Positions 12,000 through 22,750 of a DNA stretch of 64,000 nt are shown piece after piece; within the stretch, counting starts at the first letter, position 1, and each line of letters begins with the position of its first letter. The position numbers and the translations under genes were made by a program. The notes below the pieces were generated by a model. That model was not told the origin of the DNA and made no database searches. It worked only from the letters and a program-made list of their open reading frames with translations. This DNA comes from Limnanthes douglasii subsp. nivea (Eukaryota > Streptophyta > Magnoliopsida > Brassicales > Limnanthaceae), in the NCBI GenBank assembly GCA_036936605.1, contig JAUPFV010000003.1:147406997-147470996 (forward strand). The letters run 5' to 3'.

Positions 12000-14900
12000 C
12001 TATAATACTTTAAATTATGTGAGTGCGATAGAGGATGTCGTTTTACATTCATTTGCTTATAAAATAACTTTAATGGTTATGGTGTATGGTACTTTATAGT
12101 TTTGCTCTAGCTTGCCAATGAATTTATATTTTATGTAAAGAAAGACTTTATCTCTTATTTTTAATACATGAAAATGAATTCTAGAATCGTAATTGTGTTG
12201 CATTGGTGTTTGGTAGTTCTCAATTCAAAAGTGTAACTTGATTCACATTTGTTTAACCAACTCTTGTTAGAAATCGTGCTTGAGCCCGCTTATTCCATCT
12301 TCGTAGTTTGGATAAATAATTCACTACCATAATAAAGTACCATGACCTTGGATGATTTTTGTAAGGGCCTCACAATATTCAGGTCATATCTATCAAAATG
12401 AATAACTTATGAAATTAACTTCATAGGTACCATTATGACTTAAATCAAGTTCGTGAATTGTTGACATGGATCCCAACTAATAATATGCACCTTTGAAGAG
12501 TTTTGTACACATAACGTGCACCTCATTATCCTTTATGAAGTTATTCGAGTATGAATGGTGACTTTTCCAAATCTACGGACCAAAGAATGAGCTTTTTCAA
12601 GACTTGGTGATAAAGAGTTTTAACAAGCAACACATAGTATACATATATTTGAAACTTCTAGATTCAATTATATTTTATGGGAGTATCCCTTCTATAAGTT
12701 ATAAATTGATTGTAATTTACCAATATGATGATTCGTCAATATCCATGGCCTTGGAAGTTGTATCATATGTCTTGACCAACAAAGGTTAAAATATGGTTAT
12801 TTTTGTGTATGACTAGTCATAATATAAATTCAGAAGTTCTAAAGGAGGCAACGAAGTCAGTTATCATGCTTTTAACTTGTGGTACTTTCTCATACTATAA
12901 TTGTTTAAATTTTGAGACCTTGACCCATAATTTTGTTGGATATATCTTGATGGTGTATTTATTTGATTCAGCTTGTCTCAAGGAACGGTTGACTACTAAT
13001 TGTAAGTTAGTTAGAAGTTTCACACGGTGTGCCCCACATATATGAGTGAGTCATAGACCTGCTACAACAACTTCATATTTAGTCTCATTGTTTGAGGTAA
13101 TGACTCTGAACTTGACTGGTTGATGTAATGGGTCCCTAAAAAGGATGTTAGTTGCATGCATGTTATAGAGTCGGTACCGTTTGATCTCTCATTGTTTTAT
13201 ACTGGCCACATGGGTTCTTTATTATACTCTAAATGCTAGGCCTTTCAACATATAATTAAATGAGGAAATCTTTCATAGCTTGGGTCTTGATGGTATTTCT
13301 TGGTTCGAAAATGATATCACAAACCCCAAGATTCACATATAAACATGTCAATCTGCCAAGTTTTTTGGGTTTCCGAAGAATGTTTCATATAGGGAAATAA
13401 GTTTGAACCACATTTATATAACCTTAAAAATATAATTTTTTTTTCTAGCACTGACTATTAGAGATAATGTTATATCTAATTGCAAGTATCGAGTTTTGGC
13501 ATAGAGAAAAGATTTTTTAATATAAATAGATGTATCGAACTGTAAGAAAATATGATCGGAGACTGCTAAATATAGATAAATATTATCACATGGATTCGAT
13601 CGTATAGGACTTCAGATGAGTCCAAGTGTTGATTTTTTTGAATACTTTTTTTCATTATGATGTTCAATATGATATTCCAATTCAAAACAACCAACCCCCT
13701 GTGAGGATTTTTAACCCATTGATTGTTTGTGGTGACTCCATACTAGTTTAAGGATGATTCAATTCTATTTTTTTTACTAAGTACCCCAAATATTTTCGGA
13801 GAATACTAAAAAATATACTTTTTTGGATCGAGTTTCTGATTTTCTGCCCAGAGGTTCCCAGAGGTTATTTTCTTGGTATGTTTCACCCGATTTGACTTGA
13901 GCAAGTCTTTTTTACCAATATTTTATATGTCGCACCTACATTCTTAAGACTACATGACATTCTTTGTAGCAACATAAATCTTACTTAGTCATGAAGGTTG
14001 TGTGCTCTTCATCATCCAGATTTATTACAATATGATTGTATGCATAATATGCATCCACAAAAGATAACATCTTATTTCCCAAAATTCCATCCATCAATTG
14101 ATTAATTCACAAGACTATGAATGAGTCATTCGTACATGCGCGGTTGAGGTTAGTGAAATCAATGCACATCATCTACATGATATTCAAATTTTTAATGAGA
14201 ATCAAAATTTGTGATCTATATAAGATAAAAAAAACTTCACTTATATGGCCAATCTAGCTTAGCTTATTGACTTTAATGGTAATGGATTTGAGTTTCTCAT
14301 GAGAGAAACATTTACATATTTGGTTTATACTCCTAAAATTATTGTTGATAGATAACTTATGGTATGTTAACCAATACTCATGTTAGAACGCGCACAAACA
14401 AAAAACACACATCTAAATTCTTAGATAATTTGTTTAATAAACCTGTTTGTAGAACCCCTTGTAAGTCCAGCCCAATGCATATTATATATCTTGATCTGAG
14501 TAATTCATGCTAAACTTCTTCTCGAGGCTCGACTAACATTGAAATATCTCGTAACACTTTATGGTTATATGTTACTTGTCATAAATTATGTTGATATATA
14601 TGTTAATAACATATATTATATATTGATGCACATTTAACATGATAACATGCATCTAATTAAGCCATAAATTCTTAAATATAATGTTGTACGAAAAATACCA
14701 TATGAAGAGGTATTGCATTATGCACTTTTTTGTTCTAAAGTAATATCTAAGTTTAGTTTTCCAAACATCAGGGTCTCATCTCCTTTGAAACTCGTCAAAA
14801 CTCGTTTGAAGGGTTATATATGTATTATACCTCAAATTTTGTCATAACTATTATTGAAGAGAATATCAACAATAATACATTTATCAGTCATAATTCATTT

Positions 14901-16420
14901 GAATTTGACATTATTGATTTCAGTAATGATGATTATTGCACCTTTATGGGGTCATACTATCCCTGTCGCGATCATCAAAGTTGATCTAAGGATAATGACT
15001 CAAGTGAAGGTGAGTCAAAGCATGTCTTATCTATTTGAACTCAATCAACATTATGGAATTTCTTAGAAAAAGTAGTGATTATTGGAGAGCGTGTCAACTC
15101 TAACATATGCTTATACAACATGCTTGTATGGATCATGATCAAAGTATTGTAAGATTTATAAATTTTCAAAATTCCTACCACTCGCAGCGCTGTAACTTTC
15201 AGTGCTGCTTATGGGGGTTTTAGCCCAAGCATCGGTGGTAGAGTTGTTGGATTTTGTTTGAAATTAGAAGGAATCAACCCTTGATGAATATGAGAATCTT
15301 ACCACCACTAATGAGGTTTTGTATCTCATCATTCAGAGTTTTGTATTCCTTTATATCGTGACCAATATCGTTATAGTACTTGTAAAATTTGTTCAAATTT
15401 CTTGACTTTTTATGGGTCAATATATTTTTTAGTTTTTAGAAAGTATACCCTTTTTTAGCTCGGTCATAGATGGTAGATATGATTTCATTGAGATTAATAG
15501 ACATGGTATTCAAACCCCTGTTTTGTTGATAATTATAATCATTCATGGTTTTTTGTTTTAGTTTTAAGAATTTAGTTTATGGTAAGATCGTTGTTATGAT
15601 AGTCTGATAACAAGTTTACCTATTTGGATTGGGAGAATGAGGAAAAGTTGATGTTGAACATCGGTCATGTGATATAATGGATAAAAATTTCCTTCGCAAC
15701 ACTCGCACGTACATAATTTCTTTAACCTTGATATGTTTATTTACCATACGTAGCAGCTGGTCAAAAGTTAGACCCTTGCACTTCATAATATTTTTAGCTA
15801 AGAGACTGATAAAGATTTTTTTTCTCGTAGACAAAACACACCATGATAATTATTATTTTTCTAACAAACCATCATTCAGAGTTTTGTATTCCTTTATATC
15901 GTGACCAATATCGTTATAGTACTTCTAAAATTTGTTCAAATTTCTTGACTTTTTATGGGTCAATATATTTTTTAGTTTTTAGAAAGTATACCCTTTTTTA
16001 GCTCGGTCATAGATGGTAGATATGGTTTCATTGAGATTAATAGACATGGTATTCGAACCCCTGTTTTGTTGATAATTATAATCATTCATGGTTTTTTGTT
16101 TTAGTTTTAAGAATTTAGTTTATGGTAAGATCGTTGTTATGATAGTCTGATAACAAGTTTACCTGTTTGGATTGGGAGAATGAGGAAAAGTTGATGTTGC
16201 ACATCGGTCATGTGATATAATGGATAAAAATTTCCTTCGCAACACCCGCACGTACATAATTTCTTTAACCTTGATATGTTTATTTACCATACGTAGCAGT
16301 TGGTCAAAAGTTAGACCCTTGCACTTCATAATATTTTTAGCTAAGAGAGTGATAAAGTTTTTTTTCTCGTAGACAAAACACACCATGAGATCATGATAAT
16401 TATCCTAATTATTATTTTTC
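12000..16420 (-). mobile_element. Ancient Ty3/gypsy Tat-like element, heavily decayed
   Basis: Several stretches on the minus strand line up, in correct order, with the younger Tat element at 30-38 kb. Near 15330-15410 is a gag zinc-knuckle-like block (FYKYYNDIGHD then IQNLI). Near 16300 is an upstream gag block (GLTFDQLLRMVNKHIKVKE). Near 13950-14200 the DNA resembles the RT segment, including 'gtgaaatcaatgcacat'. Near 13020-13110 the DNA resembles the second RNase H (the EYEAAIAGL region). Frames are destroyed throughout and no LTRs were recognised. Open frames on the plus strand here are by-products. Confidence 0.55.
15329..16410. repeat. 543-bp tandem duplication within the old gag
   Basis: The segments 15329-15871 and 15872-16410 repeat at an offset of 543 bases with only a few differences. 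Both contain the gag GLTFDQLLRMVNKHIK region and the IGHD motif region on the minus strand. High similarity between the copies inside a heavily decayed element means the duplication is much younger than the element. Confidence 0.88.
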
Positions 16421-17767
16421 TAAAAAATCTATTTGTTTAGTCGCACATGCTTTTATTATGCTCATTTTGCAATGGATAATATAACCCATGTCTTTCCGGA
16501 TGATCTTACTCCATATAAACTCATATACGAGTTTAAGAGAAATTTATTGAACCACGTTAAAGTTTACCTCATATTATCATCCATAAAGCTCGATTAGATG
16601 AGTTTATTGTTGTCACATAACCCCAACATATCGTTTCAAAATTATTGAGGACTAGGGTCGCATGTCCTATTGCCATTTTCTAAATTATATTGATTAAATT
16701 TGCAGGGTATATCTCAAACCAATATATTTTATATTAAAAAGGATGCGATGAGATTGTATTTCATATTGTGCTTTGTTCATCTAGGGTATCTGTAGATCGA
16801 CTTGCTCGATATCTGAAGGTTTACCTGGATGATCAGTTTTTAGGTTTTCATAGACCATTTTGGGCCTAAAAGAGGTGCCCTAAAATTAAACAGAGTGTTT
16901 GGCGATGCGATTAAATAATTTTAGATGAGCCTTTTCTGCTATATTGTTGGACTTGACTCAGGAGAAATGATTTCAAGTGCTTAGTTTTGCAGCTAAATTA
17001 TCTATATGATACCTCATCGTTATGATTGAATCTCATTCTATATCGACAATAAGAGCACAAAACTTAGAGGTTGAATAATTTAACATGTAAAATTATTGCT
17101 TTAGCTTTTTCGAATGTGGTAAAAATATATTTTTGCTTGTGGTTTTGAAAATATTTGTTTCGCCAACAATCGGTTCTCACAAATGGTATCAATGAAAAAC
17201 ATTTTGTTTGTTTGGTAAAATATACATGTTAAAATAGTCATTTCTCTATAGATTAAAATTTTCGCTAAAATTATGTAGATAAAAAGAGAGATAAATACAA
17301 TAAACTGATTAAAATACAATTATGAATCTCTATATCAAAAAATTTATTCATAAATTTTGATCACATAGACCATAATCATCGAATCATAATTTTTTAATAA
17401 AAGTGTAATTTGATTTAATTTTTTTCATAATTCATGAAAAAATATTTTTTCTACCTGATATTATCAAATACCATTAATTAATTTAATTTTATATTTTATT
17501 AAACTTTAATTAAATCACATATTCAACCTATGTATATCACCAAATGTTTTAAATTTTATCAAATACAAAAATAACATAAAACATATATGGTTAAAGAAGT
17601 TATAAGGCGAAACCATTGATTCTATTTTACAAAAGAAACTTTTCAGTATGCATCATAATGCCAACATTGCAACAACATTGAAATAATCAATCATCCTTTT
17701 GTCTTTTGCCATATAACCTTATAAGTATGTAAATACTTCACATGTTTATTTGGCATCATTATTGGTC
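16411..17767. other. Intergenic AT-rich DNA
   Basis: No gene, RNA or clear mobile element was recognised. It may include the lost flank of the old Tat element. Confidence 0.5.
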
Positions 17768-18015
17768 AACATATATCTCTAAACCATATAATAAACTACT
17801 GGTTAATGCCAACAAAGCAAAACACCCATATAAAATCAATATTACCTCATACTATTTGTTGGACCATCTAGTTAGCAATAAACCATTTAAAAACATATAT
17901 CTCTAAACCATATAATAAACTACTGGTTAATGCCAACAAAGCAAAACACCCATATAAAATCAATATTACCTCATACTATTTGTTGGACCATTTAGTTAGC
18001 AGCAAACCATTTAAA
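17768..18015. repeat. 124-bp tandem duplication
   Basis: The segment 17768-17891 is repeated at 17892-18015 with about three substitutions. No coding content is seen. Confidence 0.92.
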
Positions 18016-18389
18016 ATATAAATACAAAAGCATGTCTTCTAATACATTAATAAAAAATCTTTTATATCCTACTTAGATCTCACCACACTAGTGTGATATT
18101 TTCCGATTCACTTAATAGATCTCCACACTAGTGTGATATTGGCCGCTTTAGGTCCAGTGGTTTGCACGGATTTGCTTTTGGTCCACTCCCAAAAGGCCTC
18201 ACACTAATGGAGATGTATTCTTAACTTATATACTGATCTTTCTTCCCATGTTTAACCGATATGGGATGTGGGAGTTTGGTCACACCTAACAATCCTTCTC
18301 TCGAACAAAGTACCACTCTAGCCTCCTCGCAATTGACTTTCATCCGCCTTCTCTAGTCAGGTGGAGAGAAACCTGAACTCTAGAGCTTT

Positions 18390-18915
18390 AGGGTGGATAT
18401 ATCTGCTCACTATCAGATGACATTGCCACCTACTTGATGAGCTATCATGCACTCCATCTTTTAAATGAATCCGTGCCGCTCCTTAATCAAGCCACCTGCT
18501 TGATGAGCCATCTGGCGCTCCATTTATACATGAATCTGCGCTGATCCTTGATCAAGCCACCCGCTTGATGAGCCATCTGGCGCTTCATCTATCCAGCAGA
18601 TCAATCACCTTGAGTATGGCTCCTAACAAGATGTTAGGCATCCTGAGGATTTCACCCAGCTTTAGGATGGATCTATCTGCTCACTATCAAATAACATTGC
18701 CACTTGCTTGATGAGCTATCAGGCACTTCATCTTTTAGATGAATCTGCACCGCTCCTTAATCAAGCCACCTGCTTGATGAGCCATCTGGCGCTCCATTTA
18801 TACATGAATCTGCGCTGCTCCTTGATCAAGCCACCCGCTTGATGAGCCATTTGGCGCTCCATCTATCCAGCAGATCAATCACCTTGAGTATGGATCCTAA
18901 CAAGATGTTAGGCAG
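18390..18915. repeat. Two-copy internal repeat of the TRIM
   Basis: A block of about 265 bp (18390-18659) is repeated at 18661-18915. Each copy itself contains two or three short units with 'ttgatgagccatctggcgct', so the interior is a hierarchical repeat. Both copies end with the dyad CTAACAAGATGTTAG. Confidence 0.82.
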
Positions 18916-18949
18916 CACCCACCACATCGTGTTCCGTCTGGGCCCAGTA

Positions 18950-18960
18950 CTCTGATACCA
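18950..18960 (-). other. TRIM primer-binding site (tRNA-Met type)
   Basis: Minus strand TGGTATCAGAG, two bases inside the LTR end. This is the standard initiator tRNA-Met complement used by many plant LTR elements. Confidence 0.8.
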
Positions 18961-19138
18961 TTTGTTGGGAATATGGATGTTACGAATATAGGGGTCCGGT
19001 CCGCATATTCCACGGCTTTGCATTTGGTCCACTACCTAAAGGCCTCATGCTAGTGGAGATGTATTCTTAACTTATATACCTGATCTTTCTTCCCATGTTT
19101 AACCGATGTGGGATGTGGGACTTTGGTCGCACCTAACA

Positions 19139-20107
19139 ATCAGAAATCATCACGGAGAACTAATTAAATCAATAAGAAAACTATATGGCAAAAAACTCCC
19201 CACACACTAATAGCAGAGTCGATGGTTTTGATATGATATTCTTTTATGTAAATCAAATAATTTTAACATTGTAGACATAAAAATAGACTACATGATGTTG
19301 ATTAAAATGATTAGCACTGATCATACTTCTTGGTATCTAAATTCAGTCATAACATGCTACAGAAAACCTATAAACCCTCGAATGACTATTAAACACATCT
19401 AGCGAGAACAAAAGTTTGCAGCTAAATGAGATCTCTAAATCAGTCACTAACAAAACCAACTGTGTCTTCTCAATAAATCAAACCCATCTCTACTAAGAGC
19501 TATCCTATTGGTTAAAAGCCTTAATATGAGTTATTAGAGACTATAAAAATGGTTTAAAATAGTATTTGAGATTAATATGATCAATAACTCACTTAATGTT
19601 ACTAATCTTTATATAGCACGATAAAGTCTGACCTTCGACCCGTATCAGTTTCGCTTTTAGTTTTGCAGGTTCAAATGTTAACTCAATCGTGTCTCATTTT
19701 TTACTCAAACAAAAGATTATTATTGAAACATGAAACATCTATTTCAAACAATTTAAAAATAAAAATAAAAGCAAGTTATTCTAAAAACTAAATATCAAAT
19801 GCAATTAAACAACATTTCTACAAATAAAATTGAGGCAAACATACCATCTATAGTTGTGATTTTTTATGCTTAAAACGTTTATTAGTGGAAATTTATCCAA
19901 AAAGAAAAATAGTAAAATCTAGGCGAAACCATAGTTTTATAAACCTAATTGAATTATTTCACTTTAATCTGAAAAAACAAAAAAACCAATGAATAATTTT
20001 ACGCATTTCTTTCTTTGTATCGAGGATCAGTAACCCTAGAGGTTTCGAAGATGCCAACGTGGCATCCAGATCTGTCGCCGAAAACACCACATGCCAAACT
20101 GGGCCAC
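19139..20107. other. Intergenic region upstream of the AGP gene
   Basis: AT-rich, with no coding sequence supported. The last few hundred bases become GC-richer towards the AGP promoter. Confidence 0.5.
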
Positions 20108-20115
20108 CCACGTGG
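20108..20115. promoter_or_regulatory. Palindromic G-box upstream of the AGP gene
   Basis: CCACGTGG, a perfect palindromic G-box core bound by bZIP and bHLH factors in plants. It lies about 110 bases upstream of the TATA box. A second ACGTGG core lies near 20056. Confidence 0.45.
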
Positions 20116-20220
20116 TAGATGTTTCCAAAACGACGAACCTTCCTCTCGTTTTGATCAGACAATCCCAAAACCCAAACACTACATGAGAGATGAGACACTC
20201 TACAAACAAACACTCTTCTC

Positions 20221-20227
20221 TATTTAA
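20221..20227 (+). promoter_or_regulatory. TATA box of the AGP gene
   Basis: TATTTAAA-type element about 95 bases before the ATG, followed by a CT-rich leader (TTCTTCTCTTCCCCTCCC), as expected for a plant promoter. Confidence 0.6.
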
Positions 20228-20316
20228 ATTCTTCTCTTCCCCTCCCAACATACATTTACTAAACATCACCCTGCGCACTTTAACCAGCTTTAAACAGGTG
20301 CGTACGATAACCAAAC

Positions 20317-21105
20317 ATGGAAGGTAAGGTAGTTTTTATCGTTTTCTGCGTCGTTCTCGTCGCCGGCGTCGGTGGTCAAGCTCCATCCGCCGCTCCAACA
20401 GCCACTCCTGTCCCTCCCACTCCGACAGCACCAACCGCATCTCCACCGTCCCTAACCACCACATCTCCACCTCCCGCCGCCACTCCTCCCCCAGTATCCG
20501 CTCCACCACCAGTATCGACCTCACCTCCTCCAGCATCCAGTCCTCCTCCGGCGACTCCTCCTCCAGTAAGCTCTCCTCCTCCTCCAGCCGCATCTCCACC
20601 TCCAGCAACTCCCCCACCAGCGCCACTCGCTTCTCCTCCAGCTGAGGTTCCAGCTCCAGCACCTAGCAAGAAAAAATTGACGGCTCCATCACCGTCGCCG
20701 CTTTCTAGTCCCCCAGCTCCACCAATGGAAGCACCAGGACCAAGCATTTCTGGTCTGTCTCCCGGTCCATCGACAACACAAGACGATACGGTAACATAAT
20801 CTACTTCCATTTGAAGCTTATTAAACATAAATGCAAGTCAGATCTATAAATCTTTATTACAGATCTATGTTTCTTTTGGTCTCAAAGTTACTTAAACTGC
20901 TGAGTTTTGTTCACCATCTTCAAAAAAGTAGATCTAGCTCTTATTAGTTTATAAGATTGAAGTACATTTGGTGCATGTGTTTAGATTGAACTAAATAGGG
21001 AGTTGTTTGTTATGGCAGAGTGATGCAAAGAAGATGTGGACAGTGGAGAAGATGAGTGTGAGCTTGATGATGTTTGGTTGGGTTCTTCAACATTTGCTAT
21101 TCTAG
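20317..21105 (+). CDS. Classical arabinogalactan protein, lysine-containing, GPI-anchored
   Basis: Two exons, 20317-20790 and 21019-21105, joined in phase 0 at a GTAACA donor and a TATGGCAG acceptor, give about 186 residues. Residues 1-21 are a signal peptide (charged MEGK, hydrophobic core, cleavage before QAPS). Residues 22-155 are dominated by Pro, Ala, Ser and Thr with AP, SP and TP dipeptides, the sites of prolyl hydroxylation and type II arabinogalactan addition, plus SPPP motifs that lean towards extensin. A small basic patch, SKKK, near residue 117 recalls the Lys-rich AGP17/18/19 group. Exon 2 supplies a hydrophilic spacer and a hydrophobic tail ending LLF, a GPI-anchor signal, so the product should sit on the outer plasma membrane. 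Without the second exon the protein would lack its anchor. The class is secure; the exact orthologue is not. Confidence 0.9.
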
Positions 21106-22260
21106 ATTAGCCTTTTTAACTTTTCTCCATTCATTCATATGCTACTATGACCTCTTTTTTATTATTATGATTATGATTATGATTGTATTATCTTTTGCTA
21201 CTATTTGTCTATTGATGAATTCTTTGAGGGAGGAGGAGCCTTGCTTTTGTATCTGAGGGAAATATTGTTTTGTTGTATCATACTATCATGTATGTGCTAT
21301 TATCACTATCATCCCATGCTATGCCTTCTTTCTAACTATGTCTTTTAACTCTTTTGTGTGTGTCATAAATTAGTACACTTTTGAGCTTCACTCTTAGAGA
21401 TTCATGCCTAGAACACTTAGCAAACCAATCAAGTTGAAGGAAAACCTCTCTCTCTCTCTAGAAAATAAGTAAAAAATTGGTTTTCCGTATCCAATGTTGT
21501 AGCAAGCAAACGGTACACTTTTTTATCTTATTAACCAAATTGTTTTGTGCAATTCAAAAATTTAGTTTATTTTAAATTGCAATGTTGTTGACAATTCTGG
21601 TAATTAAAAATTACGATTGGTTATTAGAATTAGTTTATATTTGTATGTTACTTTTTTTCTTATGCGCCCGAGTCAACCAGTGAAGAAAAAAAAATCAACA
21701 AAAATGACTAGATGCAACAACATATTACCACTAATGAATTTTTTTTAACAAAAATAATTATAAATGCAAAATACTATTTTAAACTACGGATCCTAAACAT
21801 GATAAAAAGTTTAAAGGTCGTAATAAATAGGAGATAAGAGTTTATTTATCTACATTTATTTATCATTGAGTCTATGTAGTTAACACAAAACTGAGCCATA
21901 AAAGGAAATATATTGTCCATATTTGTTTTGGATCTTCAAAATTTAAATCATGAACCGTATCCAACATGTAATAAATGAGATCACAAGAACTGACTAAAAA
22001 ATCATATTTTTGTTCTTTTTGTTGTTCTCATAACTGTATATTTTGAAGTGTATGGTAGTTATTGTTTAGATCATATATATATATATATATAAATAAAGTT
22101 AGTTAAGATTATCAAGTGAATAGAGTTAAGATTATAGTTTTCGCAAAATTTTGTCTAACAAAAACTATAACTAGCGGATTTTTTTTTTTTAACTTTTGAT
22201 TTTTCATTATTTTATCCTTTAATTTAAGTTGATTATATTTTGTCATCCGGATAATCTGGA
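21106..22260. other. AGP 3' region and intergenic DNA
   Basis: T-rich 3' untranslated sequence follows the stop, then AT-rich DNA with an (AT)n run near 22073-22091. No further gene was recognised. Confidence 0.5.
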
Positions 22261-22328
22261 AACTAGAAGATCCATCCCGACTGCGATAAAATAATATCGG
22301 AATTAGAAGATCCATCCCGACTGCGATA
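22261..22328. repeat. 40-bp tandem duplication
   Basis: The words 'agaagatccatcccgactgc' recur at 22265 and 22305, an offset of 40 bases. Confidence 0.85.
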
Positions 22329-22534
22329 ATATAACATTTTTAATAAAATAATGAAATTGATTATAAAAAAAATGGAACTATTTAAATTTAGACCGATTTT
22401 TTTTTACTTAATTTAGGCAAAGTCTAAGACTATTTCTATTTTGATTTTGTCTTTTTCTTTTATAATAGTACAATACTAGTAAGGACACCCGCACCTTGAG
22501 ATGGGAGTGATAATTCAAATATAAAAATAAAATT

Positions 22535-22750
22535 TATTTATGTATTATAATTATTTATAAAAAATGATGTTAGATAAATATAAATTACTATATTATATCA
22601 AATATATATTTATGTATTATAATTATTTATAAAAAATGATGTTAGATAAATATAAATTACTAAATTATATCAAATATATATTTATGTATTATAATTATTC
22701 ATAAAAAATGATGTTAGATAAATATTATATCAAATATATATATATTAAAA
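22535..22750. repeat. 72-bp tandem array, three units
   Basis: Units starting near 22535, 22607 and 22679 share 'tttatgtattataattatt' and 'aaaatgatgttagataaata'. The third unit is shortened. Very AT-rich. Confidence 0.9.

Larger units (their letters stand above)
18120..19138 (-). mobile_element. TRIM (terminal-repeat retrotransposon in miniature)
   Basis: The right LTR spans 18963-19138 (176 bp, TG...CA). A diverged left LTR ends at 18291 with the same 'cacctaaca' terminus and shares about 140 bp, including 'ctaatggagatgtattctta'. Next to the right LTR, 18950-18960 reads CTCTGATACCA, the complement of the initiator tRNA-Met primer-binding site, so the element is read on the minus strand. There is no coding potential. 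The interior is a duplicated block of short repeats. A total length of about 1 kb, short LTRs and a PBS define a TRIM. The left end is degraded, and no target duplication was found. Confidence 0.78.

Noticed and set aside
12604..13045. Two short plus-strand frames
   Set aside because: They lie on the opposite strand to decayed Tat pol homology and show no family resemblance.
18120..19138. Cassandra-type TRIM
   Set aside because: Cassandra LTRs carry a 5S rRNA-like promoter segment. None was seen here.
20336..20828. Glycine-rich and glutamate-rich frames antisense to the AGP gene
   Set aside because: They mirror the Pro/Ser/Ala codons of the AGP. No own start context, motif or promoter.
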